Of a stretch of DNA of 38,222 nt, positions 24,933 through 34,131 are shown in pieces (within the stretch, counting starts at the first letter, position 1; every line of letters starts with the position of its first letter). This DNA is from Spirochaetota bacterium (GTDB lineage Bacteria > Spirochaetota > B62-G9 > DRHN01): contig CP070841.1 in the NCBI GenBank assembly GCA_020342115.1, forward strand, positions 1,238,660 through 1,276,881. Reading direction: 5' to 3'. The notes beneath the pieces were generated by a model that had not been told where the DNA came from, did no database searches, and saw only the letters and a list, made by a program, of their open reading frames with translations. Made by a program: the position numbers and the translations under genes.

Positions 24933-25664
24933 ATGCATAAGAAACGATTTATTGTGATTGTTTTTCTTGCCATTATTTTATGTATGGTTCCTGTTACCCT
25001 ATTATCCGGACCATACAGTCTTAATGTTATTGATACACCTACAACTTTTATCTCATACAAGGGAGATCTGAATTTTGATTTCACCATGTATGATAATGGC
25101 GGAATTCTTGGTGCCGGAACTCTCGCGGTTTCAGATTATATACTTCTCGGTCTCTATTTTGATGTAGGCAGGCTTATAGGGAGTGATGATGTTCAGTTTT
25201 ATCAGCCCGGTGTTATTGCAAAGTTTCTTATTTCCGATGGGTCCGGTGTGATACCGCCTATTGCAATTGGATACTCATACTTCATGACGGGTGATGTGCA
25301 CAGAGTGGATGGGCAGGTTGTAAACGGAATATATATTGTTGCCTCACAGAGCTTTTTTCTGTTTGAAAATGAGCAGTACTTTTATTTTGGACTGAGATAT
25401 CCTATTATTCCTTTGAGCTACTCTCATCCAAGAAACATAAATCTTTTTCTAAGCACCGATTTTATGCTCACTCCTGAATTCTCTGTTAAGGGAGAAATTG
25501 AGAATATACACTTTTCAGAGAATAGAGGTAATGAGATCTTTTATAACCTGGGATTTGAGCTGAATATTGTTGACCTCGTTACTCTCGGGCTTGATTTGAA
25601 GTATTCACCAGGTATCAACCGTGTCGTGAGATTGCTCAAAATAGGTTATACTACACAGTTCTGA
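24933..25664 (+). CDS. exported barrel-like protein of unknown function
   Basis: A 243-residue protein not recognised. It has a signal peptide (about 1-25, a basic MHKKR then a hydrophobic core ending LLSGPYS) and then alternating short strands rich in Tyr, Phe and Gly (DYILLGLYFDVGRL, IAIGYSYFMTGD, YFYFGLRYPI) ending in GYTTQF. The terminal Phe and strand pattern suggest a small outer-membrane beta barrel of about 8-10 strands. ATG start with GAGGGA upstream. Alone between a terminator and the pfkA promoter. Confidence 0.6.
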   Translation: MHKKRFIVIVFLAIILCMVPVTLLSGPYSLNVIDTPTTFISYKGDLNFDFTMYDNGGILGAGTLAVSDYILLGLYFDVGRLIGSDDVQFYQPGVIAKFLISDGSGVIPPIAIGYSYFMTGDVHRVDGQVVNGIYIVASQSFFLFENEQYFYFGLRYPIIPLSYSHPRNINLFLSTDFMLTPEFSVKGEIENIHFSENRGNEIFYNLGFELNIVDLVTLGLDLKYSPGINRVVRLLKIGYTTQF

Positions 25665-25750
25665 TCTTGGACTCCACTTAGATTGTCTCCTTACGCATTA
25701 CTGTCTTAATTCTATTTTGTCTGTGTCCTCTTTTCTAGCTGACAACAGAC

Positions 25751-25778
25751 TTGAATTTCAAAAAAAGTGTATTACAAT
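25751..25778 (+). promoter_or_regulatory. promoter of pfkA
   Basis: TTGAAT (25751-25756), 16 nt, TACAAT (25773-25778). Transcription from about 25785 would give a leader of about 160 nt before the GTG start of pfkA. Confidence 0.5.
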
Positions 25779-25805
25779 AGTATGACGAATATATGTTCAA
25801 TTATG

Positions 25806-25927
25806 TTGCAAAACCACTTTATACGGTTTTACAATGTTATGATCTTAATCCTTATTTTCTTGGCCATTGGACAAGAAAATTACGGCAATCAAATATGTAA
25901 CAAAGCCACATTGTGGAGCTTTGTTAC
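25806..25927 (+). promoter_or_regulatory. structured pfkA leader with three consecutive hairpins
   Basis: Hairpin 1: TTGCAAAACC (25806-25815) with GGTTTTACAA (25825-25834), one mismatch. Hairpin 2: ATTTTCTTG (25854-25862) with CAAGAAAAT (25872-25880), extended by an inner CC/GG. Hairpin 3: GTAACAAAGCCAC (25897-25909) with GTGGAGCTTTGTTAC (25913-25927), a 2-nt bulge, ending 3 nt before the AGGGGG ribosome site. This looks like a cis-regulatory RNA or attenuator. No known riboswitch class was recognised. Confidence 0.55.
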
Positions 25928-25945
25928 ATCAGGGGGTTTTTCATT

Positions 25946-26914
25946 GTGAAAAGCATAGGTGTCTTAACGAGCGGTGGCGATAGCGCAGGAATGAATGCTG
26001 CAATAAGAGCAGTGGTGAAAACAGCATTTAGTTACAACCTGAAAGTATTTGGGATAAGACGAGGATATGAGGGTCTTATCGAGGGAGATATAGTTCCACT
26101 GGACTATGATTCGGTTACGGGAATTCACCGAGAAGGAGGAACAATTATCTTCTCAGCAAGGTCTGAGGAGTTCTATAAGCCTGAGGGAAGAAAAAAAGCA
26201 ATGGACAATCTCAGGAGTAATGGTATTGAAGGACTCATCACCATTGGCGGCGATGGAACTTTTCAGGGTGCACATAAGCTTTACCAGGAGTACAGCTTCC
26301 CTGTTGTGGGTGTACCTGGGACAATCGATAATGATATTGGGGGAACAGAATATACTATAGGGTATGATACTGCATGTAATATTGCATTAGATGCAATTGA
26401 CAAGATTAGAGACACTGCGCGTTCCCATGGAAGGGTATTTTTAGTTGAGGTGATGGGAAGACATGCTGGATATATAGCACTCGATACTGGAATCGCTGCT
26501 GGAGCTGAAGACATCCTTATTCCAGAGATCACCACTGATGTCAGCAAGGTTGCACAAACACTCAGTGAAGGAATAAAGAAAGGTTGGAGATGCGCCATTG
26601 TGGTTGTTGCAGAAGGTGATGATGCGGGGGGCGCTTTTAAAATTTCAAAGGAGTTAAAGGAAAAGGTTGGAAAGGATATTCGTGTAACAATACTGGGACA
26701 CATCCAGAGAGGGGGGAGCCCAACTGCAATAGACAGAATCAATGCGTCGAGGCTTGGCGTTGCTGCTGTAGACATGCTCGTATCAGATCAGACGGATATT
26801 ATGGTAGGGATAGTATCTGGTGAGGTGGTTCCAACCAGACTCGATAAGACCTGGACCCAGAAAAAGGGCGTGGACACCAATCTCATCAGAATTGCAAAGC
26901 TGCTGTCATCTTAA
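25946..26914 (+). CDS. pfkA: 6-phosphofructokinase, ATP-dependent
   Basis: Commits fructose-6-phosphate to glycolysis as fructose-1,6-bisphosphate. A 322-residue bacterial-length enzyme. Motifs: VLTSGGDSAGMNAAIRA (6-22), IGGDGTFQGA, the catalytic loop PGTIDNDIGGTEYTIG and VEVMGRHAGYIAL, then ILGHIQRGGSPTAIDR. GGDG (not GGDD) and PGTIDND (not PKTIDND) mark the ATP-dependent rather than pyrophosphate-dependent form. The start is GTG at 25946 with AGGGGG about 9 nt upstream; an earlier in-frame start lies inside hairpin 3 of the leader and is rejected. Confidence 0.96.
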   Translation: MKSIGVLTSGGDSAGMNAAIRAVVKTAFSYNLKVFGIRRGYEGLIEGDIVPLDYDSVTGIHREGGTIIFSARSEEFYKPEGRKKAMDNLRSNGIEGLITIGGDGTFQGAHKLYQEYSFPVVGVPGTIDNDIGGTEYTIGYDTACNIALDAIDKIRDTARSHGRVFLVEVMGRHAGYIALDTGIAAGAEDILIPEITTDVSKVAQTLSEGIKKGWRCAIVVVAEGDDAGGAFKISKELKEKVGKDIRVTILGHIQRGGSPTAIDRINASRLGVAAVDMLVSDQTDIMVGIVSGEVVPTRLDKTWTQKKGVDTNLIRIAKLLSS

Positions 26915-27014
26915 GATGCTGGCATCTTGAAGAAGTTATCATCCTGAGTACAGAGCGTCTTATTTTAATTTAATCGAGGCTATCAAGAATATGCTGAAGA
27001 ATGAGAGTATATAA

Positions 27015-28127
27015 ATGGATGAAATAATAAAAAGAATAGACAGGATCTTTAGCGGGATCTCATCTGAGAATGATCCCGAGGCGCTCTTTATATTTAATAC
27101 CAGTATGGCAGACAAGAATTTCCTCTATGTGTCTGGGCTCCAAGAAGGAGTTTTTGAAAATTGCGGCGCTATAATAGAAAGAGATGGCAAACGGCTTCTT
27201 TTAACCACCTCACTCGAAGAGGAGATGATAAGTGCTGTAAAGATGTATGACGATATTCTTGTTTACAGAGATGAGAGGGAGAGGGAGATTACATTCAAAA
27301 AATTCTTAAGTTCCTACAAGAGTATTGGAATCTGTTATGATCAGACTCCCTTTTCTTTTTACTCGCATCTAAGCAGGCTTTTACATGAGGCAGAATTTGT
27401 CGATGTGTCGGATGCATTCAGAGAGGCTAGAATGATAAAGTCTCAGGATGAAATTTCATGTATTGAAAAGGCTTGTAAGATTGCGACTGATACATTGGAG
27501 GAGGTACCCGCTCTTTTAAAAGAAGGGATTACAGAGCTCGATCTTGCCGCAGAGATTGATTACCTGCTCACAAAAAAAGGAGCCAGCGGTCCTGCATTTA
27601 AGACTATTGTTTCCTTTGCAGCCAATACGAGCAAGCCTCACTACAGAGGGGGCTCTACTACGCTAAGAGCAGGCAATCCCGTCCTCGTAGATTTCGGAGC
27701 TGAGTATATGGGATATAACTCAGATATCACTCATGTGTACTTGACTGGAAGTCCTGAAAAAAAGCTTATTGATCTATTCAGCACTATCAATGAAGCAAAA
27801 GAGATGGCAACTTCTTCGATAAAGGATGGAGTAGTCGCCAAAGAATTAGGGGATCGTGTTAAGGAGTATATCGATTCTCATGATCAGTACAAAGGCAGGT
27901 TCATTCATTCACTCGGTCATAGCATTGGTCTCGATGTACATGATGACAGTTATCCCATTAAAAGCTTCGATGGAAAATTTGTGGAGAATATGGTACTAAC
28001 CGTTGAACCGGGCATCTATCTTCCAGGATTGTACGGAGTGCGGCTTGAAGATGATATTGTAGTAAAAAAGGATTTATGCATAATCCTCACCTCTCGCAAA
28101 GCAGAGTGTACTGCCTATGAGATATAG
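27015..28127 (+). CDS. M24 family metallopeptidase (Xaa-Pro aminopeptidase-like)
   Basis: A 370-residue cytoplasmic pita-bread peptidase. The N-terminal creatinase-type domain (about 5-135) precedes the catalytic domain with all five metal ligands: D226 (VLVDFGA), D237 (NSDITH), H302 (SLGHSIGLDVHD), E331 (TVEPGIY) and E345 (VRLEDDI); H209 (PHYRGG) is the usual extra His. Likely cleaves N-terminal residues before proline; specificity within M24 is not certain. The ATG has only a weak GAGAG ribosome site. The last 11 nt overlap the ktrB start, suggesting coupling to potassium uptake genes by position only. Confidence 0.88.
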   Translation: MDEIIKRIDRIFSGISSENDPEALFIFNTSMADKNFLYVSGLQEGVFENCGAIIERDGKRLLLTTSLEEEMISAVKMYDDILVYRDEREREITFKKFLSSYKSIGICYDQTPFSFYSHLSRLLHEAEFVDVSDAFREARMIKSQDEISCIEKACKIATDTLEEVPALLKEGITELDLAAEIDYLLTKKGASGPAFKTIVSFAANTSKPHYRGGSTTLRAGNPVLVDFGAEYMGYNSDITHVYLTGSPEKKLIDLFSTINEAKEMATSSIKDGVVAKELGDRVKEYIDSHDQYKGRFIHSLGHSIGLDVHDDSYPIKSFDGKFVENMVLTVEPGIYLPGLYGVRLEDDIVVKKDLCIILTSRKAECTAYEI

Positions 28128-29829
28128 CAACAGGGAAAAATTGTCCCATCATATCGATCTTTTAGTGCTTTTCATCGAACTGTACATATTCATCAACATA
28201 CTGTTCGAACTGAGCCACGGATTCAGACCTTATATCTATCAGCTTGGGAGAATTCTTATAGCGCTTTTCGCCTTTGAACTTGTCCTTCAGTTCCTGTTAG
28301 ATCTCAAACCCAAGAATTATATTCGAAAATACTGGCCGCACTATAGCATCCTTTTTGCCCTTGTATATGCCTTCTACCGTTTTAATGCTGTGCCTCAGTA
28401 TGCTCGGCTTTTCTTTATATACTCAAAGATGTTCCTCGGGACAGTTGAGGTGCTTCTCTTCATAAAGTTTTTATTGCAGATCGGCCGCCTGAGGGAAATA
28501 ATAAGTTCCTTCAAGGTTAAACCTGCACAGCTCATTGTGGTCAGCTTTGCATCGATAATAATAATCGGATCTTTTCTTCTCTATCTTCCTTATTCCAGAC
28601 CTGAAGGTACATCTATGAGATATATAGATGCCCTGTTTACCTCGACTTCAGCAGTGTGTGTTACAGGGCTCATTGTTGTTGATACAGGCACTGCATTTTC
28701 GAGGCTTGGGCACATATTTCTCCTGCTGCTTATTCAGGCTGGAGGGCTGGGGATCATGACAATCGCAGCGTTCATTCAGATAACTCTTGGCAGCACGATG
28801 AGTCTTTATGGAAGGTTTCAAACCGCATCTGTGCTTGATCATGCTAATGTGAAGAATCTCTACTCTATTATACGGGCAATCTTTGCAATTACATTTATTT
28901 TGGAAATCGCTGGTGTCCTCCTGCTGCTTCCATATTTTACAGAAACAAGGGAAACCGGCCTCAGTGCTTTGTTCTATTCGCTATTCCACTCGATCTCCGC
29001 ATTCTGCAATGCAGGGTTTTCTCTGTACTCCGAAAGTTTTATGGGAGCACGGTCAAATGTGTATGTGAATTTAGTAATGATACTTCTTATCGTACTGGGG
29101 GGTCTTGGTTTCACTGTATTGCTGAATATTTCGAGGAAGCTCGTAAAAGGACATAGAGAGCGTGTGACGGTTCAGACGAGAATAGTGTTAATCTCCTCTA
29201 TTATTTTTATATTCTTCGGTGCAGCGAGCTTTTATCTTTTTGAGAGAGATGGTATACTGGCAACGATGAGACCACACGAGAAATATCTAGCCTCTTTTTT
29301 CCAATCTGTTACCACGCGCACTGCAGGTTTCAACACAGTAAAAATATCATCACTAAAACCTTTCACTCTTTTCATGATGAGCATTCTCATGTTTATCGGG
29401 GCATCTCCCGGCTCAACAGGGGGGGGTATCAAGACAACGACCTTTTTTATTCTGATTTTATCCATTGTTACCATAAGCAGAGAGCAGAGATTCAACACGG
29501 TTTCCAAAAGAAGGATACCCTATCAGGTAATAAACAGATCTTTTGCCATAGTCGTGTGTGCTCTTGGGCTCGTAATATTGGGAACATTACTGCTCGGTTT
29601 TTCGGAACAGTTCTCATTCATACAGATCTTTTTTGAGACTGTTTCTGCATTTGGAACAGTTGGGTTATCTACAGGAATTACTCCATATTTGAGTGATTTC
29701 GGAAAAATTGTTATAATTGTATGTATGTTTGCCGGCAGATTAGGGCCTTTAACTCTGGTTGTTGCAACAAGAAAACGTCCTGGAACAAGAATGGTAACAT
29801 ATCCAGAGGAGAGGATCATGGTGGGGTAA
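28117..29829 (+). CDS. ktrB: Ktr/Trk potassium transporter membrane subunit
   Basis: A 570-residue SKT-family K+ transporter. Four pore repeats with filter glycines: TSTSAVCVTGLIV (G184), SAFCNAGFS (G300), TTRTAGFNT (G404) and SAFGTVGLSTG near 516; the intramembrane gate loop GASPGSTGGGIKTTT is present. Compared with typical KtrB (about 450 residues) it carries an extra N-terminal region of about 135 residues with roughly four hydrophobic helices, as in some Trk-type proteins of diderms. The partner RCK gene follows after 15 nt. The start overlaps the M24 gene; no strong ribosome site is seen. Confidence 0.93.
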   Translation: MRYSNREKLSHHIDLLVLFIELYIFINILFELSHGFRPYIYQLGRILIALFAFELVLQFLLDLKPKNYIRKYWPHYSILFALVYAFYRFNAVPQYARLFFIYSKMFLGTVEVLLFIKFLLQIGRLREIISSFKVKPAQLIVVSFASIIIIGSFLLYLPYSRPEGTSMRYIDALFTSTSAVCVTGLIVVDTGTAFSRLGHIFLLLLIQAGGLGIMTIAAFIQITLGSTMSLYGRFQTASVLDHANVKNLYSIIRAIFAITFILEIAGVLLLLPYFTETRETGLSALFYSLFHSISAFCNAGFSLYSESFMGARSNVYVNLVMILLIVLGGLGFTVLLNISRKLVKGHRERVTVQTRIVLISSIIFIFFGAASFYLFERDGILATMRPHEKYLASFFQSVTTRTAGFNTVKISSLKPFTLFMMSILMFIGASPGSTGGGIKTTTFFILILSIVTISREQRFNTVSKRRIPYQVINRSFAIVVCALGLVILGTLLLGFSEQFSFIQIFFETVSAFGTVGLSTGITPYLSDFGKIVIIVCMFAGRLGPLTLVVATRKRPGTRMVTYPEERIMVG

Positions 29830-29844
29830 CAGAGGAGGTTAGCA

Positions 29845-30546
29845 ATGAAGCAGTTTGCGATTTTTGGACTGGGGGTTTTTGGAGTCTCTCTCGCCAGAAA
29901 CCTCATGAAAGAGGGTATGGAAGTTATTGCAATAGATAGCGATGAAAAGAATATAGAAACAATAAAGAATGATGTGACCCAGGCAGCGATTCTCGACTGT
30001 ACGAAAGAGGAGACTCTCGAGGCAGTTGATATAAGAAATATAGACTGTGCGGTTGTCTGCATAGGTGAGGATATGGAAGCCAGTATTATGACAGCGCTCC
30101 TTTTAAAGAAGCTCGAAGTTCCTAAAATCATTGCCAGGGCAAACTCCGAAGCTCATCGTCAGATACTGTCACTGATAGGCGTGGACGAGATCGTCTCTCC
30201 TGAAGCGGATATGGGGCTCCGTCTTGCACGAAGGCTCAGCTCCACTCATGTTCTGCACCACCTCGATATATCAGAGGAGCATACTATTGCAGAGATTATT
30301 GTAGGGGAGAGCTTCGTTGGAAAGACGATTCGTGACCTTAATCTCCGTTCCAGGTTCGGGGTGCATATTGTGGGGATAAAGAAGAAGGTATCTCATGTGA
30401 CAGTGCGGGGTGAGAATGTCTTTATTGAGAAATATGTGGATTTTCCCTCTCCGGACGATGTTATAGAGGAGGAGGATGTCCTTGTAATGGTAGGAAGCGA
30501 ACGAGCAATATCGGATATCGAACGGTATATAGAGAGGAAGAAATAA
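29845..30546 (+). CDS. ktrA: Ktr/Trk regulatory RCK subunit
   Basis: A 233-residue cytoplasmic gating ring subunit. RCK_N Rossmann domain with FGLGVFGVSLA (7-17) and adenosine-binding D31 (AIDSDEKN), then an RCK_C domain (about 135-225) with HHLDISEEHTIAEI and VLVMVGSERAISDIERY. Length fits KtrA with one RCK unit rather than doubled TrkA. ATG start with AGGAGG 6-7 nt upstream. ATP/ADP-dependent control of KtrB is the family behaviour. Confidence 0.94.
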   Translation: MKQFAIFGLGVFGVSLARNLMKEGMEVIAIDSDEKNIETIKNDVTQAAILDCTKEETLEAVDIRNIDCAVVCIGEDMEASIMTALLLKKLEVPKIIARANSEAHRQILSLIGVDEIVSPEADMGLRLARRLSSTHVLHHLDISEEHTIAEIIVGESFVGKTIRDLNLRSRFGVHIVGIKKKVSHVTVRGENVFIEKYVDFPSPDDVIEEEDVLVMVGSERAISDIERYIERKK

Positions 30547-30668
30547 CAAAAGAATAACGTTCTTAAGTATCTAGCATTGAAGCCTATGCCTAAATGCAAG
30601 CGGAAGCGATTGATCATAAATGTGGCTTGCCGCATCATGTTGCTTGTCAACATTAGGGGGTAAGCGAA

Positions 30669-31427
30669 ATGAGGTTATCTTATAGCCTGTTAATGAGGAT
30701 ATACAGCTTTTTTTCAATACTTTTTTTCATATTTGGCGCCCTTGCAGTTGTGGTAGGCGGGCCGACTCTCTTCGTAAGTTATGAGTGGGGCGACCCGGAA
30801 ATTGAGTCCTCTGTATTAATTTTCAGAGTGGTAATAGTACTGCTCTTCGGCTCCGGTTTTGTAATCAGTTCTCTCTTTTTCCTGGTCACAAGGAGGAAGG
30901 GATTCGCGTCTTACAAGAGGATAATTGACCGTTTATCCAGCGAAAGGAGCATGAGTTTTAACCTTAATATACAGTTCCCTGAACAGGATGAATTCGGAGA
31001 CCTCGGGAAATGGCTCAACAAATTTATTGAACAGATGAGAGAGTTCGACCAGATCAAGGTGGAGAGGTTGCGGACATCCCAGCAGAAGGTTGCGTATCTT
31101 GCAGAAATGACGAATAAAGGGATAGTGATTGTTTCGAGTGATGACAAGATCACCTATGCAAATTCACACATCATAAAATCTCTCGATATAGGTGAAAAAA
31201 CCATAGTCGGTCTTCCGATAAATAAAGTGATTGAGAACGAAACCCTTGAGGAGGTTTTGGATAACCTCAAAACGACACCGAAGAATCAAACACTCAGGGA
31301 TCTCAGGGTAAAGTCACAGGATGCGGAATATAAGACAAAGATGGACCTGATTCCCATCATCTCGAGTGATGTGATGTTAATGGAGACTGTGATCATTTTT
31401 CAACAGCTGCAGAGAAAGAGGCTATAG
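30669..31427 (+). CDS. membrane HAMP-PAS protein without output domain
   Basis: A 252-residue protein. Two membrane helices (about 11-31 and 49-73) flank a short external loop; a HAMP-like linker (about 74-125, RIIDRLSSERSMSF to EFGDLGKWLNKFIEQM) leads through a coiled coil into a PAS domain (about 135-245, IVIVSSDDKITYANSHI). It stops after the PAS domain with no kinase, cyclase or methyl-accepting region, and the downstream sequence does not continue one in another frame. It may signal through a partner. ATG start with GGGGG upstream. The 122-nt gap from ktrA shows no terminator, so co-transcription is possible. Confidence 0.75.
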   Translation: MRLSYSLLMRIYSFFSILFFIFGALAVVVGGPTLFVSYEWGDPEIESSVLIFRVVIVLLFGSGFVISSLFFLVTRRKGFASYKRIIDRLSSERSMSFNLNIQFPEQDEFGDLGKWLNKFIEQMREFDQIKVERLRTSQQKVAYLAEMTNKGIVIVSSDDKITYANSHIIKSLDIGEKTIVGLPINKVIENETLEEVLDNLKTTPKNQTLRDLRVKSQDAEYKTKMDLIPIISSDVMLMETVIIFQQLQRKRL

Positions 31428-31439
31428 TCTCTGAGACGC

Positions 31440-33011
31440 ATGGATAGAACAATGAGATTGGCAATTAGTGAAATAAGAAAAATAATACTTCTGATTTTCA
31501 TTCTATTTTTCTTTATCTATCCTGGAATAATTTTGGCGCAGACCGAATTCATTGGGAGATCCGAAATCCAGCATTTACAGTGGGGCGGAACAGAAAACGG
31601 GTGGGATCGTATACACACCCTCCGGGATCTAAGAATCAACCGAGGTCCGAATGGGAGACTTGACCTTGTACTGGAAGACAACAGCCCACCAGGTGGTGAC
31701 CACATCGATCTTCTTCTCCATTTTGACAAATCTACAAAGGATTCCATCGGGGTCGACCCGGAGAACTATAAAATTCGGGAAATAAACATTTTTCCATCTG
31801 CTTCTGTTAAGAAATTCGGTGAGAAGTCAGCAGCGTTCTTCCACCATATGAACACAATAGTTATTTCTCCTGCTCAGGGTTCTTTGTTTCTTGAAGACCC
31901 GCTACAGAGTTTTACTATTGATTTTTTCCTGTTTCCCACTTCAGTGAGAGATGGAGGGTCGGTTTTATCATGGCATGCGCCGTCGTTGGAATCAGAAGGC
32001 TTCAGCGGGGTCAAGGCCACACTAACAGATGGGAAACTAATCTGGACATTTGAAGAAGTATTCAGAAAGGCGAATGGAAGCTATGTGAATGTGATGGTTC
32101 GGGAGCTTGAGCTCACCCCTTTGAATGAATGGCATCATCATGCAATCCATTATGACTACGAAAGCGGACTTATGACACTCTATTTCGATGGTAGAGAGAC
32201 CGGGCTTATCTGGCTCACAGAAGATGGAACTGAGGATAGTAACCTGCTGGAAGGGGCATTTTCACCTTACCTGAAAGCTCCCATGATCATAGGAGACCAG
32301 TACCTCGGCTACATTGATGAGTTCAGAGTGTCGAGAGGTTTCCCGAAGCTTTACATTGACAATTATCGGAATTATGGAGAGATGAGGAGTGAGGTTATCG
32401 AGCTTCCCAGCAAAGCAACCAAGCTCGTGAAAGTATCCTGGGAGAGTGTAGAGGATAATGGTACTGCTGTAAGGGTATACTGTCGTCTCTCAGAAAACTA
32501 TTTCCTTCCAGGAGCACTCGATGAGCTGAACGACAGGGAATCCCCCTCCTGGATGCCGGTTAAAAATGGGATTGCTCTTGAGAAAGCAAGCTTGAAGGGA
32601 AAGTATCTTCAGTGGAAGGCGGAGTTTTTCGGTACAAAAGGCAGTTACACTCCCCATCTTATGGCTCTCGATATTTCCCTTGAGCTCGATCCTCCTCCCA
32701 CAGCTCCGACATTAATAGAAGCGGTTTCTCTTGATGGCGGCATAAGGCTTCTATGGATCAAAAACAAGGAGCCCGATATAAAGGGCTACAAGGTATATTA
32801 CGGAACCCAGTCAAAATACTATTTTGGGAAAGGGGCGGAGAGCGGAGATTCACCTGTATTTACCGGTAATATAGAGACCTTTGAGCTTTCAGGACTGGAA
32901 AATGAAAGGGTCTATTTTGTAACTATTACGGCAGTGGATGATGAAAACCAGGAATCAGGATTCAGCAAGGAGTTCATTGCAAGGCCGTCCAGTATATTCT
33001 CATCTGATTAA
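31440..33011 (+). CDS. exported LamG/FN3-domain protein
   Basis: A 523-residue exported protein. The signal peptide (to about 34, ending IILAQ) is followed by a concanavalin-like LamG domain (about 85-300: SFTIDFFLFP, WHHHAIHYDYESGLMTLYFDG, YLGYIDEFRVSRG), a second strand-rich region, and a C-terminal FN3 domain (about 425-515: PTAPTLIEAV to RVYFVTITAVDDEN). It lacks a lipobox and enzyme motifs. Probably periplasmic or surface-bound carbohydrate or protein binding. Start could be 31440 or the ATG at 31452. It follows the HAMP-PAS gene by 12 nt. Confidence 0.7.
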   Translation: MDRTMRLAISEIRKIILLIFILFFFIYPGIILAQTEFIGRSEIQHLQWGGTENGWDRIHTLRDLRINRGPNGRLDLVLEDNSPPGGDHIDLLLHFDKSTKDSIGVDPENYKIREINIFPSASVKKFGEKSAAFFHHMNTIVISPAQGSLFLEDPLQSFTIDFFLFPTSVRDGGSVLSWHAPSLESEGFSGVKATLTDGKLIWTFEEVFRKANGSYVNVMVRELELTPLNEWHHHAIHYDYESGLMTLYFDGRETGLIWLTEDGTEDSNLLEGAFSPYLKAPMIIGDQYLGYIDEFRVSRGFPKLYIDNYRNYGEMRSEVIELPSKATKLVKVSWESVEDNGTAVRVYCRLSENYFLPGALDELNDRESPSWMPVKNGIALEKASLKGKYLQWKAEFFGTKGSYTPHLMALDISLELDPPPTAPTLIEAVSLDGGIRLLWIKNKEPDIKGYKVYYGTQSKYYFGKGAESGDSPVFTGNIETFELSGLENERVYFVTITAVDDENQESGFSKEFIARPSSIFSSD

Positions 33012-33030
33012 ACCATGATCGGAGCTAAGT

Positions 33031-34131
33031 ATGGCTAAATTTTTAGAAAAGAACTGGAAGAAAGCTGACCTTCTCTCCATGATAGGGGACCCTCTTCAGG
33101 TGGCCGGTGTACGGGCTTTCCAGTATACAGAAGGAAAGGCTTCAGGCGTAAAGGGTATACAGGTAAATACTGGAGGCGGTTTCCAGTTTGTTGTATTGCC
33201 AGGCAGGGGTATGGATATACCTGAGGCATACTATAAGGGTGTGAACCTGAACTTCTTTTCGGGTACAGGAGTAACCTCGCCGGCCTATTATGAGGAGCCA
33301 GACCTCGGATGGTTGAGGGGTTTTTATGCCGGGCTTTTGACTACATGCGGTATTACGAACTCCGGTGCTCCGAGTGTTGATCAGGGTGAAGCATTAGGCA
33401 TTCACGGGAGGGTATCGAATTCTGAGGCGGAAGATCTCTGCATAGAGCAGGAATGGCAGGATGACGAATTTCTCATTACCCTGAAAGGCACTGTGAGAGA
33501 ATCAAAACCTTTTTTTGAAAATATGAGACTCACAAGGAAGATCGAAACAGGGCTTGGTTGGAAGAAATTCAGGATTACAGATTTTATTGAAAACAGGGGC
33601 TTTGAGGCACAGCCTCTTATGATGCTCTACCACTTCAACTTCGGATTTCCATTTCTAAGCCCGGGTGCAAAGGTTGTAGGACCAATTATTAAAACGGAAC
33701 CGAGCAATGAGGAGGCAGAAAAGGACCGTGGAGTGGAGGAGTGTCTCGAGTTTATAAAACCGCAGACATCATATCAGGAAAAGGTTTTCTTCCACGAGCT
33801 TGGTGCAGACAAGGATGGAAATACTTTTATATCTCTTCAAAACAGGGATATAGGAAACGGTGTGCCTCTTGGCATGATCATGAGCTTCAACAAGAAGCAG
33901 CTTCCGATGTTCACAGAGTGGAAAATGATGAAGAAGGGATTATACGTGCTCGGCCTTGAGCCAGGAACCGCATTGCCTGTTGGCAGAGGACCGCTGAGGG
34001 AGATGGGCAAGCTCATGTTTCTGGAAGGGCAGGAGAGTTATACCATTACGCTCAATTTTGAGATTGTTGATAGCCTTAAGGAGTTCGATCGCATACAGAA
34101 AATGGCATCCTCGTTAACCTCTAAAAAATAG
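33031..34131 (+). CDS. DUF4432 family, galactose mutarotase-like protein
   Basis: A 366-residue protein of the DUF4432 (aldose 1-epimerase-like) family. Signatures: VLPGRGMDIPEAYYKG, GGLLTTCGITN-type segment (YAGLLTTCGITNSGAP), GIHGRVSN, MLYHFNFGFPFLSPGA and GLEPGTALPVGRG. The fold is a beta-supersandwich acting on sugars; substrate undetermined. No sugar transporter or kinase neighbours it. ATG start with GGAG upstream. Last gene of the rightward run, closed by a short terminator. Confidence 0.85.
   Translation: MAKFLEKNWKKADLLSMIGDPLQVAGVRAFQYTEGKASGVKGIQVNTGGGFQFVVLPGRGMDIPEAYYKGVNLNFFSGTGVTSPAYYEEPDLGWLRGFYAGLLTTCGITNSGAPSVDQGEALGIHGRVSNSEAEDLCIEQEWQDDEFLITLKGTVRESKPFFENMRLTRKIETGLGWKKFRITDFIENRGFEAQPLMMLYHFNFGFPFLSPGAKVVGPIIKTEPSNEEAEKDRGVEECLEFIKPQTSYQEKVFFHELGADKDGNTFISLQNRDIGNGVPLGMIMSFNKKQLPMFTEWKMMKKGLYVLGLEPGTALPVGRGPLREMGKLMFLEGQESYTITLNFEIVDSLKEFDRIQKMASSLTSKK

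Noticed and set aside
25767..25949. 60-codon frame between the pfkA promoter and pfkA
   Set aside because: It runs through all three leader hairpins, has no ribosome site and overlaps the pfkA start.
26281..26775. 164-codon minus-strand open frame
   Set aside because: Antisense to the core of pfkA and without recognisable features.
25946..26914. Pyrophosphate-dependent phosphofructokinase
   Set aside because: GGDG and PGTIDND match the ATP-dependent form rather than the GGDD/PKTIDND pattern.
29523..30131. 202-codon open frame on the minus strand
   Set aside because: It lies antisense to the conserved ktrB 3' end and ktrA 5' end, and its translation is low-complexity (Ser/Ile-rich) with no motif.
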